The notes under the pieces were generated by a model that ran no database searches, had not been told where the DNA came from, and saw nothing but the letters and a program-made list of their open reading frames with translations. A stretch of 64,000 nt of DNA from an uncultured Aquimarina sp. (GTDB lineage: Bacteria; Bacteroidota; Bacteroidia; Flavobacteriales; Flavobacteriaceae). The position numbers were made by a program, and so were the translations under genes. Position 1 is the stretch's first letter. Every line of letters starts with the position of its first letter. The stretch is from the NCBI GenBank assembly GCA_947497175.1, contig CANMFM010000004.1, positions 558,001 through 622,000 of the forward strand. The letters run 5' to 3'. Below, in pieces: positions 1 to 10,225 of the stretch.

Positions 1-2590
1 CAAGTCCAAATGGATAATAATTCTGTTCTCTGCGAATCTCGGAAGATGCTATAGATCCATCATTATTATCATCTGCATAAGTAATTCGAGTATTTCTCCA
101 GATGTCTTTATACCTGTATACATATTGATATCCTCCAGAAGTTTTTGGTTCCAGATATCCTTCCGGATGCGATATTTGCTTAATTGAGCCATTTTCATAG
201 ACATATCCACTTACATACTCCATATTGGTTATATCACTTCCATTGGTAACGATTTTTTTCAATTTCCCACCGGAAGCATCATAAGTATATCCAATTGAAC
301 CAGCATTTGCACTATTGCTTATAGCAACTGTTTCAGGTAGGTTTAGGTGGTTATAGGTAATGCCGGTGATGCCTTTGTTACGATCTATAATCATATTGCC
401 ATTGGCATCGTATTCAAAATCATCGTTGGTATTGGTGCCGTCTTTAAATCCATGGTCTTTGCTTCCTGTATCTGTTACTTTTAAGAGTTTGTTACCGGTA
501 TCATACATATAGGATAAGATATCCATATCTCCAAAAGTGGTTGCCCCAGCATTGGTATGCCCTTTACGGTTTAAGGATAGTATGTTACCCATCTTGTCAT
601 AAGACACATTCGATAAGTCATACCTGCCATCATTACTTACTCCACTAGTAATTCTATTGAGTGCATCATAAGTATAGGCATAACTTCGGGTTACATTATC
701 ATTAGCGGTTTGCCATGAGGTAGCCGAGATATTACCATTATACAATGGGTTTATACCTGTATTGTAATCTATGGCAAAACCAAATAATTTTCCTCCTGTT
801 GTAGTACCTTCATTAATGGCTTTTAACCAACCCCTTATGTTGTAGTCGTAGTCTACATCTTGCAAGCCACCTCCAACAGTTTTTGATTGTAGTTGTCCTA
901 ATTCGTCGTAGGTATTGGATACAATCACTTCTTCTGCCTGATTATTGATCTTTTGGGTTTGTGTAAGCAATCGACCCATATGATCATACGTAAAGGTATC
1001 AAGGGTTACAATCGGTGCATTGCTATCTTTGGTGTGGGTGGTCTTGGTTTGTAAGACTCTACCTGTAAAATCGAGTTTGGTTTCTACAATATCAATTGTA
1101 TTAAGATATTTATTCTTGCTAACTACATAAATAGGTCGACTCTTTTTATCGTAATACGTTACTGTAGTAATCCAATCGTTTGTACCCAATACTCTTACTT
1201 TGGTACCTGTAGGCAAAGATTTTGTAGCATTGCTTATGGACTCCCCCAGACTGGTGCCTGGATTAGCAAATATAGCATCTTCGCTATCCAAAAATTGATA
1301 ATCGTCGTAATAATTGATTGTATATATTCCAAAACCTCTTGTTGGACGCGCATTCTTGGTATAATAGACTTTTGTGCTCGAGTTATCAAATGGAGTATCT
1401 ACTCTTTTTTCATCATGAATAGTTTGACTATCGTACCTGCCCTGTGATACCTTACGGGTACTCCCATTAATATTATATCCAGTATAGGCTATCCTGCCAA
1501 GAGCATCATATTTGGTAAATAGCCACGTATCCCATTGCTCTCCAGAATTTATCTTTCTCATATTTGCATCCTGGGTCATTGTAGGTCGATCCAACACATC
1601 GTAGATAATGTATTCCCATCCTTTTCCTGGGATTTTCTTTTCGATAAGTCTATTTCGCTTATCATATCTATACTGATAACACAGTTCTGAAAGTTCGTTG
1701 GCAGATACACTATCAGATACGGTTACCTTGGGCGGGATTACATAAGAAAGATTCCCAAAACTATCATAAACATAATAGGTATCGTGGGCCTCGGCAACAG
1801 CAACACTGGTTGAAGCATAGCTTCTTTTTAGAATCACTCGTCCTAATTTGTCTTTATACTCTCGGGTGGTATGATTATTCCCATCGGCTTCTGTCCAGTT
1901 TTCATCTTTGGTAATGTTTACCTGCAACTGGTTAGGTGGATAAAATCCGTTCTTTTGCAATGTAGGCACCTCTGTATTTGACGGATTAGCAAAAACAACT
2001 TCGAACTGTACCACTTCATTGATTGTATTGGTATCCCAATCAAATTTGATGGTATGATCATTATTACTGTCGTGACTTGCTTTCCATGCGGCTCCGGGGG
2101 CTCCTTGTTCCAAAACTGTATTTAACGGTGATTTTTCAAACACATTTTCTGAGTAGGCATTAACCTGTGTAGGATCTGTAATCCCCGGGAAATCATCCGG
2201 ATATCTGTTCAGATAATAACTATTAATATCAGAAGTGATACTTACAGCTTGGAAAGATCCATTTTCGGGAGATGCAAAAGGAAGATATTCTTTGTCTTGT
2301 CTACCATAATCATCATATTGCATATGAACAACAATATCTTTTTGATCTGGAGACGCATTAATTCCTCGTTGTTGCATTGGTCTTCCTAATCCATCAAAAT
2401 AAGAAACATTTTCAATAGTGTTACTGCTATGACCGAGATTTGAGCAATTCACTGCTTCTATGTCACTTATAGTGATTGGTTCCTGTGGAATTATGGTGTG
2501 TATATAATTTTTATCAGACAGGGTAGTCTGAGCCTGAAGATTCAGGCTCATTATCGCTACTAGTATGCTATATATGATTGTTTTTTTCAT
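1..2590 (-). CDS. RHS/YD-repeat protein with DUF6443 start (partial, C-terminus outside window)
   Basis: The reading frame opens at ATG 2588-2590 and stays open to the left edge (863 codons visible). It starts with a signal peptide ending near LQAQ, then the DUF6443-type block with YFDGLGRPMQQ near residue 65, followed by many YD/RHS repeats (for example YDALGRIAYTGY, YDKMGNILSLNRKG). At the very edge it reads YYPFGL, the RHS core hallmark that precedes the variable C-terminal tip. The toxin or tip domain would therefore lie beyond position 1. It follows the 1839-aa gene by 27 nt and is probably co-transcribed. Role by family: large secreted or surface shell protein, often a polymorphic-toxin carrier in Bacteroidota. 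The family call is firm; the toxin role is inference. Confidence 0.9.
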   Translation of the reverse strand, partial: MKKTIIYSILVAIMSLNLQAQTTLSDKNYIHTIIPQEPITISDIEAVNCSNLGHSSNTIENVSYFDGLGRPMQQRGINASPDQKDIVVHMQYDDYGRQDKEYLPFASPENGSFQAVSITSDINSYYLNRYPDDFPGITDPTQVNAYSENVFEKSPLNTVLEQGAPGAAWKASHDSNNDHTIKFDWDTNTINEVVQFEVVFANPSNTEVPTLQKNGFYPPNQLQVNITKDENWTEADGNNHTTREYKDKLGRVILKRSYASTSVAVAEAHDTYYVYDSFGNLSYVIPPKVTVSDSVSANELSELCYQYRYDKRNRLIEKKIPGKGWEYIIYDVLDRPTMTQDANMRKINSGEQWDTWLFTKYDALGRIAYTGYNINGSTRKVSQGRYDSQTIHDEKRVDTPFDNSSTKVYYTKNARPTRGFGIYTINYYDDYQFLDSEDAIFANPGTSLGESISNATKSLPTGTKVRVLGTNDWITTVTYYDKKSRPIYVVSKNKYLNTIDIVETKLDFTGRVLQTKTTHTKDSNAPIVTLDTFTYDHMGRLLTQTQKINNQAEEVIVSNTYDELGQLQSKTVGGGLQDVDYDYNIRGWLKAINEGTTTGGKLFGFAIDYNTGINPLYNGNISATSWQTANDNVTRSYAYTYDALNRITSGVSNDGRYDLSNVSYDKMGNILSLNRKGHTNAGATTFGDMDILSYMYDTGNKLLKVTDTGSKDHGFKDGTNTNDDFEYDANGNMIIDRNKGITGITYNHLNLPETVAISNSANAGSIGYTYDASGGKLKKIVTNGSDITNMEYVSGYVYENGSIKQISHPEGYLEPKTSGGYQYVYRYKDIWRNTRITYADDNNDGSIASSEIRREQNYYPFGL

Positions 2591-2617
2591 CTTGTTTAAT
2601 TTGAATTTTGAAACGAC

Positions 2618-5600
2618 TTAAAATTGATCTCCACAATCTGGGCAATCTCCATCGCCACCTCCAGAAGATTTATTCACAATGATCGGCATGGTTTTTAACA
2701 CGATTTCCTTGGTAAGGCCATCAGTATAGGTTACACTTAACTCATACTCTCCATTCTCTGACATTCCTGCAGTAAAACTTGATCCACTGCCTACATTTCT
2801 GGTCCATGATGGGTTGGTCATCTTCCATAATTTCCATTCACCACGAGTATAAGAACCCGAACCACCGGTTACTGAGTTAATTCTAAACGTTACAGAAGGG
2901 TTTGTATTAGAAAGATTAGCATTTCCCGGAGTTATATTTATCGCCATAGGGTCATAAGAATATATAGTCATTTGGTCTGAATCCTTATAGTGGGTTGCCG
3001 GGGTGATACGTGTATCAATCACTCTAAATTTCACCTTATAACTTCCTTTAGTATTATATCTGTATGAGAAACTAGTTCCTGTAGCACTTTGTTTTACATT
3101 ATTTACATACCATTCGTATCTACGATATTCGGATCCTCCACTTATACCACTAGCGGTAAAGGTGACATTGGTGCCTCTAACAATATGTACCCTATTGATA
3201 GTATTACTAATACTCGGCTTGTTTAATGGATTGTATGCATATACTGTAGCTGACTGAAATCTATAATGTTCAGGAATATTGATATCGACAACATGAAATC
3301 TGACCGTATAGGTACCTGGCGTACTAGGGGTATAGCTAAACTGGGTTCCTGTATAATTCTGTTTCACATTGTTTACATACCATTCGTATCTTCTACTACC
3401 TGATCCATTCGCAATATTACCTCCGGTAAAAGTTATTGTAGTTCCATTTAAAACATACGTATGATTCTTGGCAATTGATGGAGTGCTCAATGCATTATAT
3501 GAATATACCGTTTTGATATTCGATTCTTTATAATGAGTTGGAGAGATCCTTGTGTCGATTACTCTAAATTTAACAGTATATGTTCCTGTAGTTGGAAAAC
3601 GGTTTTTATACACGGTACCGGTATAGCTTTGTTTTATATTATTGACATACCATTCGTACCTGTAATATCCAGACCCATTACTGATACCACTAGCAGTAAA
3701 GGTAACCTCGGTATCTTTTACAATATGGGTTTTATTGGCACTAATACTTGGTGTGCCTAAAGGATCGTATGCAATAACAAACACACTCTTTTCGGTTGCA
3801 TGATCCGGGATGGTAGTATCCACTACACGGAATTTTACTGTATATGTGCCAGCAGTAGTAAACTCTTGCACCAATTTGGTTCCGGTATAACTTTGTTTTA
3901 TGTCATTAATATACCACTCATACCTGCGATTACCTGATCCATTACCTATATTACCTCCGGTAAAAGTAATTGTACCTCCACTTATAAAATAGGTATTACT
4001 CTTGGCAAGTGATGGCGTATTAAGCCAGTTATGAGAGTTGACTGTTACACTTTTCTCTTTGTAATACCCTGGAATAGTATTGTCTATTACTCTGAACTTA
4101 ACCACATATACTCCCGTAGCATCAAAATCCTTTATAAGCTTGTTTCCGGTGTAGGCTTGCTTAATATCGTTGATATACCATTCAAATCGTATCGACCCTG
4201 ATCCACCACCAATATTGCCTGTCGTAAAAGTAGCAGTTGCTCCCTTTACAAAATTATATTTATCCGAGGAAAGGCTCGGTGTGTTTATAGCCGTATATAC
4301 ATGTAGTGTGTGCACTGAGCTACTAGTTGATACTTCTGTAGAGGCATCAATAAGCTTAAAATATACATCATAAGTTCCTATTGAAGGACTACTATATTGA
4401 AAAGAGGTGCTTGTAACTGTTGGTTGCTTTACATCATTAACATACCATTCATATCTATAGCTACCAGATCCTCCAGAGATTCCTGAAGCTGTATAAGTCA
4501 CGTTAGTTCCTTGGACCACATAAGTATGACTCTTACTTATTGTTGGTGTATTTAATATTGGGTATCCCACTGTAACATTAATAACCTTACTAGTACTTTG
4601 TTTGGTCTGAGGATCATATACCAGTACCGAAACAGCATAGTTTCCTTCACTTGTAAAGGTTTTGCTAAAACTAGTAGTCGTATTACATTGTTCCTGTACT
4701 CCATTTACACTCCAGGTATACAACATATTTGTGTTTGATCCCGTTGTAGCTGCCGTAAAAGAAACTTGTTGGTCGGGTGCAACTGTGCCTGTTACCGAAG
4801 GGTTAATCGTTACCTGGCCAATAGCATTAGATTGCTGCTCCTCGTAATTATATCGTACTTGTTGTACTATATGTTTATCCTTATCGAGTACATACTGCAT
4901 ACGATTAAAGTCATCGTATGCATAGTACACAGTTTCTCCTTTTGGACTGGTAATACTAGTTACTCCAATTATTGGATCATACGTATACGCCGTTATTTGT
5001 GAGTCTTTAAAATAGAGATGACTTCTAAGGTTTCCAAACAAAGTGCGCATGTTATCCTCTTCCACATCACTATCCTCGGTATCCGATATTGTCTTTAATT
5101 GATTAATCAATGCAGTAACATCGGCAGGGATTTCGGTATAACTGGCGTTATCAATTTTTGCAATAGGCTCAGTATTGTTATATCCCCATATATAAATAAT
5201 ACGGCTTCCTTTGGCCTGAGATACTTCTAAAGGATTTCCAAAAGTATCATATTTATGATAGGTCAAACGAGCTTCAGGAGTATCATTTCCTTTAGCCATT
5301 TTAGTTATTCCTGGTAGAATGATATTATTTCTCCAATCTACGAATTCTGTAATTTGAGTTGATAATAATGTATTATTTTCCTGCTCTTTTACCTCTATTG
5401 GATTGGTAATTCTATTTTGAGATACTAACTTATTATTTATAGTAGTAGTACTATTGTATGGGTATTCGTAATTGGTCGTATACGAATAGTTTTTACTATC
5501 TGTAGTAGTTTGAGTTTTAAGCTGTCCGTAAGGAAAATCGTAAGCATATCCAATATCTTTCGCTATTGTTTTGCCATTATGAATTTCTTCTTGTTTTGAA

Positions 5601-8137
5601 GAAATCATTTGATATTGTTCTGCATTATTTGCATATCTTTTTTCGATAAAAAGACTTGGGTTGTTTACATAATCAACTTCAGCAACCTGAGGTTCAGTAT
5701 CATTACCTCCAGAAATATAAACATAGTCATATTTTATCTTGCCTACCTTCAGGTTATACGAGTTGAGATGTACCTGCGCTCCAGTATTACCATTTATTTG
5801 ATCATAGGTATTAACTGTTTTTGCAGTGGTTGTATACGAGTTTTCATTTTTCTTAAAAGAATGTTTTTCAAGCGTAAGTCCTTTTCTCCAATTTTTCTTT
5901 TGGGTAGAAGCATACGGAAAATGCTCTGTTACATCTGTTTCTCCTGAAAAATAATATCTGGATCTGATCATCTCATTAGCCTTACCTATCGTTTGTTCTT
6001 CTACAGATTTGTATAATACAGGGCTTCCTATATAGGTACTTAGAGGAAGTTGACTTGAAGATAAAACCCTTGTCAGGTAACAATCCATTTTCGGAATACC
6101 AGGTGGTGCTGTTTTTTGCGGATAATGATGAGACTCTGTTGTTATATACTGTGGTTTGGAAAGGTTGATTCCTGTAGATATTACTTCATTTTCATCTACA
6201 TACGAATATTGTTTTTTAATGCAATTACCTGGTTCTGTGCAAGAGTTAACTTGTTTGATTCGAATTCCTCCAAAAGAAATATTAGCATCTTCGGGTTCAG
6301 GATCTGTATTGCCCGAGTAATATTTTAATAAAACGTTGGCCACAGCTCTTGGTGTCATACTCGGATTAGATATTGCAGGAACTCTTTCTAATTGGACTTT
6401 TAATTCGTAATCTCCTGGTTCGAGCGTAAGAATTGTCATGTCAAATGTTTTGGTTACAGGGCTTAATTCTGCTGAGGCAAAATCAGTTTTACTACAAATC
6501 TTGGTGGGATCATTACAACCAGAAGGGGGATCCCCTACTCTTTTAAGTTCCATCCAAGCCAATGAATACCCTAATGAAGAATGTAAATAATACTGTAACC
6601 CAACTTTTACTCCTTGTTCTCCGGGTAGCGCCTGAGGAGTGAATGGAATCGTAATGACTTCGTTGATCGTTTCGGTTATAGGATAGGTATCAGAACTAAT
6701 TGTAATACTGATCGGAACATCGAGTCGATCTTCATTACCGATCTCTCCAGTGTCTAATTTTCCGTATACTTGATTTTGTTCATATACCAATTCTGAGTAT
6801 CCTTTTGTAGGATAATGAATCTTTTTTAAAGCTCCGCTAAGTGTGCTATTAAAATCTGGTGCTCGGTTGGAGTTTTTTGGAATCAAACTCTGGGTTGTAT
6901 TTTTATTTCCATTGTAATACCCCCAGTAATCTTGTTTATAATATGCGATATCTGACGGGATATTACCATAGTATTCGAATCTATAAAAATCTTTCTGTTG
7001 CTCTTGATTAGTTTTTCCTCTATGAATAGCCGTCAGTACTTTTTTCTTGGCACTTTCATCATTATATTGAAATCCATAATTCATGATTTCCTGACCAACC
7101 CTATTATGTATCGTAATACTATCTAATGTTACTGGGTTTTGTCCAAAAGTTACATTCAGCGGATCGGCAATGGTATAGTCAAAATCAATAATTTCTGATG
7201 GTGTAGTAATTTTACTGGCCATAAGACCAAAAGTTTCATTAAATGTGATGGTTTTGAAAACTCCATCCATATTACGATAGTTATCACAAAGGCTATAATC
7301 AGGAGAGAAAAGATCATATTTTGCCCATGAATCTGAGTAGGTTCGTTGTCCTACATGATAATTAACGTACTCAAAGGTGATTTGCTTATTGCTAGGTAAT
7401 TCGATACGGTTAATCACCCAGGCCGAAGTATATAAAGAAATAGGTGAAGGCGCACTAATTACTTCTTTCTGCGCCGTTTCCTTATCTATAAAAACATACT
7501 TGATGCCGTGATCATCAATAAGTTCAAAACCTCCATTATTGGGTAGTCTGGTGAGTTTATAATTTTTATACGGTGCAAAGATAGCTTGTCCTTCATGATT
7601 AAAGTAAAAGGTTGCCGATAATGAACCTACACTGACAATATACTTGTCAGATTCGGTATCCCATCTCCCGGAGGCAGATTCTTTTATCAAATCGCCAGAC
7701 TCATCTACTGTCATACTACTTGGATCTGTGTAATACTGATATACCTTTCGGCCAATTTGATTAGGACCTATATATCCGAATTGGGACTCGTCGGGTAAGC
7801 CTCGTACTTGGCGGGTAATCATCCCTTTTCCAGAAAAATCCCAGCCTAATCCTACAGCTCCAGGAATTTCTTCTACTTGTAATCCAGAGTAATTATAGGA
7901 TAGTGAAATAGGCATACTAAACGCTCCTTCATTAATGACATGTATCGGAATACTATGGTTAATTCTACCTGTAGATAAATTGACCGGAATTTCGCCATAT
8001 TTACCTAAGCTGGCGGCTTCAGGAGACGTTGGAAAAATATTCTGTGGTTGTATTGCCATAGAAGATCCGGAACCTTCTTGAGCAAAGATTGAAAACCCTA
8101 AAACCAAAGAGATTAATAAAGATAAGATGTGTTTCAT
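2618..8137 (-). CDS. Large secreted RHS-like protein with C-terminal PKD-type repeats (1839 aa)
   Basis: Signal peptide (MKHILSLLISLVLGFSIFAQ), then the Bacteroidota wall-protein start found upstream of RHS genes (PTSPEAASLGKYGEIPVN, GAVGLGWDFSGKGMITRQ). A long beta-rich YD-like middle runs to about residue 1090 (VYYAYDDFNRMQYVLD near 1070). A PKD domain (about 1105-1190), six tandem ~90-aa PKD-like repeats (1192-1728) and one divergent repeat (1729-1815) follow. The tail is glycine- and cysteine-rich (GGGDGDCPDCGDQF). No sorting domain is obvious. It sits directly upstream of the DUF6443/RHS gene, a recurring pairing in this phylum. Function is probably surface or extracellular shell or adhesion; this is not proven by sequence. 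Confidence 0.88.
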   Translation of the reverse strand: MKHILSLLISLVLGFSIFAQEGSGSSMAIQPQNIFPTSPEAASLGKYGEIPVNLSTGRINHSIPIHVINEGAFSMPISLSYNYSGLQVEEIPGAVGLGWDFSGKGMITRQVRGLPDESQFGYIGPNQIGRKVYQYYTDPSSMTVDESGDLIKESASGRWDTESDKYIVSVGSLSATFYFNHEGQAIFAPYKNYKLTRLPNNGGFELIDDHGIKYVFIDKETAQKEVISAPSPISLYTSAWVINRIELPSNKQITFEYVNYHVGQRTYSDSWAKYDLFSPDYSLCDNYRNMDGVFKTITFNETFGLMASKITTPSEIIDFDYTIADPLNVTFGQNPVTLDSITIHNRVGQEIMNYGFQYNDESAKKKVLTAIHRGKTNQEQQKDFYRFEYYGNIPSDIAYYKQDYWGYYNGNKNTTQSLIPKNSNRAPDFNSTLSGALKKIHYPTKGYSELVYEQNQVYGKLDTGEIGNEDRLDVPISITISSDTYPITETINEVITIPFTPQALPGEQGVKVGLQYYLHSSLGYSLAWMELKRVGDPPSGCNDPTKICSKTDFASAELSPVTKTFDMTILTLEPGDYELKVQLERVPAISNPSMTPRAVANVLLKYYSGNTDPEPEDANISFGGIRIKQVNSCTEPGNCIKKQYSYVDENEVISTGINLSKPQYITTESHHYPQKTAPPGIPKMDCYLTRVLSSSQLPLSTYIGSPVLYKSVEEQTIGKANEMIRSRYYFSGETDVTEHFPYASTQKKNWRKGLTLEKHSFKKNENSYTTTAKTVNTYDQINGNTGAQVHLNSYNLKVGKIKYDYVYISGGNDTEPQVAEVDYVNNPSLFIEKRYANNAEQYQMISSKQEEIHNGKTIAKDIGYAYDFPYGQLKTQTTTDSKNYSYTTNYEYPYNSTTTINNKLVSQNRITNPIEVKEQENNTLLSTQITEFVDWRNNIILPGITKMAKGNDTPEARLTYHKYDTFGNPLEVSQAKGSRIIYIWGYNNTEPIAKIDNASYTEIPADVTALINQLKTISDTEDSDVEEDNMRTLFGNLRSHLYFKDSQITAYTYDPIIGVTSITSPKGETVYYAYDDFNRMQYVLDKDKHIVQQVRYNYEEQQSNAIGQVTINPSVTGTVAPDQQVSFTAATTGSNTNMLYTWSVNGVQEQCNTTTSFSKTFTSEGNYAVSVLVYDPQTKQSTSKVINVTVGYPILNTPTISKSHTYVVQGTNVTYTASGISGGSGSYRYEWYVNDVKQPTVTSTSFQYSSPSIGTYDVYFKLIDASTEVSTSSSVHTLHVYTAINTPSLSSDKYNFVKGATATFTTGNIGGGSGSIRFEWYINDIKQAYTGNKLIKDFDATGVYVVKFRVIDNTIPGYYKEKSVTVNSHNWLNTPSLAKSNTYFISGGTITFTGGNIGNGSGNRRYEWYINDIKQSYTGTKLVQEFTTAGTYTVKFRVVDTTIPDHATEKSVFVIAYDPLGTPSISANKTHIVKDTEVTFTASGISNGSGYYRYEWYVNNIKQSYTGTVYKNRFPTTGTYTVKFRVIDTRISPTHYKESNIKTVYSYNALSTPSIAKNHTYVLNGTTITFTGGNIANGSGSRRYEWYVNNVKQNYTGTQFSYTPSTPGTYTVRFHVVDINIPEHYRFQSATVYAYNPLNKPSISNTINRVHIVRGTNVTFTASGISGGSEYRRYEWYVNNVKQSATGTSFSYRYNTKGSYKVKFRVIDTRITPATHYKDSDQMTIYSYDPMAINITPGNANLSNTNPSVTFRINSVTGGSGSYTRGEWKLWKMTNPSWTRNVGSGSSFTAGMSENGEYELSVTYTDGLTKEIVLKTMPIIVNKSSGGGDGDCPDCGDQF
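2951..4564 (-). repeat. Six tandem ~270-bp repeats encoding PKD-like modules
   Basis: Each unit begins with a variant of PLNTPSISK and contains the signatures RRYEWYVNDIKQ and GTYTVKFRVIDT, spaced about 90 residues apart. The units are so alike that internal recombination could change their number. Unit starts (protein): YPILNTP at 1192, then TAINTP, NWLNTP, DPLGTP, NALSTP and NPLNKP; the seventh, divergent unit starts at 1729. Confidence 0.85.
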
Positions 8138-8258
8138 AAAGTAAGTAATTAATGCTGACGTTGTTTCTATAATAATCTGTAGTTAAACATAGCAAATAAA
8201 CAGAATCACTAGAAAAGAATTAAACTTTATTAACCCGATTTCAGTGAAAACACAGTGT

Positions 8259-8270
8259 CTTTTCAGGGAA
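8259..8270. promoter_or_regulatory. 12-nt motif shared with the region upstream of the GG-leader genes
   Basis: CTTTTCAGGGAA occurs here, upstream of the TPR-AraC gene, and again at 10166-10177, just after that gene and upstream of the small precursor genes. A shared binding site for the intervening AraC-type regulator is possible, but this is inference from the exact 12-nt match only. Confidence 0.3.
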
Positions 8271-8393
8271 TTTTAGCGTTGAAACACTTCAAAACTAACT
8301 AGAACTAAATTGATCTTTTGTAGAGCACATTGATCATGTTATTGGTTTTTTTATGAGTAAATCTTTAATTTTACGAGTCCAACGTACCTATTA

Positions 8394-10136
8394 ATGCTAT
8401 TAAATTTTTCCTTTTTTGAAAAAAATAAAAAATACAGATATTCATTTCTTACTGTAATTTTGCTACTTTGTAATTTAAACTTACTTGCTTTTCAATCCTC
8501 TCCAGACAGTTTACTTTCTAAAGAATATGCGTACTTAAAAACCAAAGTGTTTCAAAATATAAAAGATTCATCGAAAGCATCTATTTATTCTCAAAGTTAT
8601 CTTCATAAAGCAAAAATGAAAAACGATACTATAAAAATAGTTAATGGGTATTATTATACAGCAGCTGTTTTTAAAGACATTAATGTTGTAGAGAAATATG
8701 CAGATAGTATGATTCTCTTTTCAAAGAACCTAAAAACAAAATACTACCCCGCACTTGGCTATTTAACCAAGGCAAGAGTTGAATATAATAAAGGACACTT
8801 TAAAAAAGCTTTTGATCTATACCTTAAAACCAACGAGAGTGCTAAAGAATCCGGTAACGATAACTATTATTATGCAAGTAAAAAAGGCATTGGTATATTA
8901 AAAAGTAGGATAGGAGAATATAAAACGGCATTAAAAGAACTAAAAGAATGCCATATGTATTACGCTAAATCAAAAGAAAAAACCCCAAAAAAGTATTTAA
9001 GTATTCTATTTGCGTTATCAGATGCATATAACCTAAACAAAAAGTTAGATTCTGCAACTAGTGTTAATATATTAGGACATAAAGAATGTGGTATTTATGG
9101 CAAAAATGATTTCAAATACTATTTTACTCTAAACGAAGGCATTAATTTATACGATAAGAAAAACTATACTACGGCTAGAGATAGTTTATCCATAGCTATA
9201 GAAGAATTCAAGATTAATAAAGACAAAGCTAACCTGTCTATGGCCTACTTTTATTTGGGCAAAACACTTAATGCCCTAGGAAAGGAAAAAGAAGCCATTA
9301 AGGCTCATATTATAGTAGATGATATATTTCAGGAAATATCTGAAATCATGCCAAATAATAGAGAGAATTATGAAATTCTGATCAATTATTACAAAAAACT
9401 AGGAGATAAAGACAATCAGTTAAGATACATATCAAGACTCATTACTGTAGATAGTGTATTACACACTAATTATAGATATCTTATCAAAAACGTAGTACAA
9501 AATTATGATACTCCTAAACTACTATCAGAAAAACAAGATATTATACATAGCCTTGAAAGAAAAGAGCAGACATCGAAGGCCTTAATTGTAGGATTAATAA
9601 TTATTAGTTTTTTACTCCTTTTTTTATGGTTATATAATAGACATAAGCAAAAAATATACAAACGGCGTTTTGAAGAAATCTATTACAAACGAAATACTAA
9701 CTCTAAAAATAAAAAACAGGCTATCATATCTATTGAAAAATCCAAAATAGCAATCCCAGAAGAAAGTATTAAAGAGATTCTAAGCAACCTAACCCTTTTT
9801 GAAAAGGAGTTAGGGTTTTTAGAATCCGATTTGTCCATACATATTTTGGCTAAAAAATTTGAAACCAATTATAAATATCTTTCTAAAGTAATCAATACTT
9901 ATAAAAAAAAATCATTTAACCACTATGTCAATGACTTAAGAATAGAGCAATCTATAATTAAATTAAAAACGGACCCAAAGTTTAGAAAATATACTATAAA
10001 AGCTATTGCAAATGAAATAGGTTTCAATACCACCGATTCATTTTCTAAAGCTTTTTACAAGTTAAATGGTATTCGCCCTTCATATTTTATTAAAGAATTA
10101 GAAAGACAAATTGCTATTCGAAAGGACCCGAAATAA
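8394..10136 (+). CDS. TPR-containing membrane AraC-family transcriptional regulator (580 aa)
   Basis: Hydrophobic N-terminal segment or signal (residues ~15-33), then a tetratricopeptide-rich sensor region to about residue 390. One transmembrane helix follows (about 396-415, ALIVGLIIISFLLLFLWLY), then a basic linker and a C-terminal AraC HTH domain (~475-575: LSIHILAKKFETNYKYLSK and IKAIANEIGFNTTDSFSKAF). This architecture (periplasmic TPRs, one membrane span, cytoplasmic HTH) is common in Flavobacteriia. It is divergent from the RHS pair by 256 nt and lies just upstream of two GG-leader peptide genes that it may control. The ATG at 8394 gives a full signal region. No sensor ligand can be deduced. 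Confidence 0.9.
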   Translation: MLLNFSFFEKNKKYRYSFLTVILLLCNLNLLAFQSSPDSLLSKEYAYLKTKVFQNIKDSSKASIYSQSYLHKAKMKNDTIKIVNGYYYTAAVFKDINVVEKYADSMILFSKNLKTKYYPALGYLTKARVEYNKGHFKKAFDLYLKTNESAKESGNDNYYYASKKGIGILKSRIGEYKTALKELKECHMYYAKSKEKTPKKYLSILFALSDAYNLNKKLDSATSVNILGHKECGIYGKNDFKYYFTLNEGINLYDKKNYTTARDSLSIAIEEFKINKDKANLSMAYFYLGKTLNALGKEKEAIKAHIIVDDIFQEISEIMPNNRENYEILINYYKKLGDKDNQLRYISRLITVDSVLHTNYRYLIKNVVQNYDTPKLLSEKQDIIHSLERKEQTSKALIVGLIIISFLLLFLWLYNRHKQKIYKRRFEEIYYKRNTNSKNKKQAIISIEKSKIAIPEESIKEILSNLTLFEKELGFLESDLSIHILAKKFETNYKYLSKVINTYKKKSFNHYVNDLRIEQSIIKLKTDPKFRKYTIKAIANEIGFNTTDSFSKAFYKLNGIRPSYFIKELERQIAIRKDPK

Positions 10137-10165
10137 AAAGATTATTACTAATATTTACTTACCGC

Positions 10166-10177
10166 TTTTCAGGGAAA
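10166..10177. promoter_or_regulatory. Second copy of the CTTTTCAGGGAA motif
   Basis: Exact 12-nt match to 8259-8270. It lies 30 nt after the TPR-AraC stop codon and 177 nt before the first precursor ATG, a plausible position for a regulator site. Support is limited to the repeat itself. Confidence 0.3.
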
Positions 10178-10203
10178 ATGGGGTGACTTACATTAAAAAT
10201 CAG

Positions 10204-10216
10204 GAGGTTTAACCTC
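10204..10216. promoter_or_regulatory. 13-nt perfect palindrome, candidate operator
   Basis: GAGGTT-T-AACCTC is perfectly self-complementary around one central base. It ends 9 nt before the TATATTTG box at 10226, so a protein bound here would cover the -33 region of that candidate promoter. Confidence 0.35.
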
Positions 10217-10225
10217 ATAATCAAC

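Noticed and set aside
2951..4564. CRISPR or tandem DNA repeat array
   Set aside because: The ~270-bp periodicity is protein-coding in one continuous frame (PKD-like units), without spacers.
5609..5947. 112-codon plus-strand frame inside the 1839-aa RHS-like gene
   Set aside because: Antisense shadow of a clearly coding gene with signal peptide and repeats.
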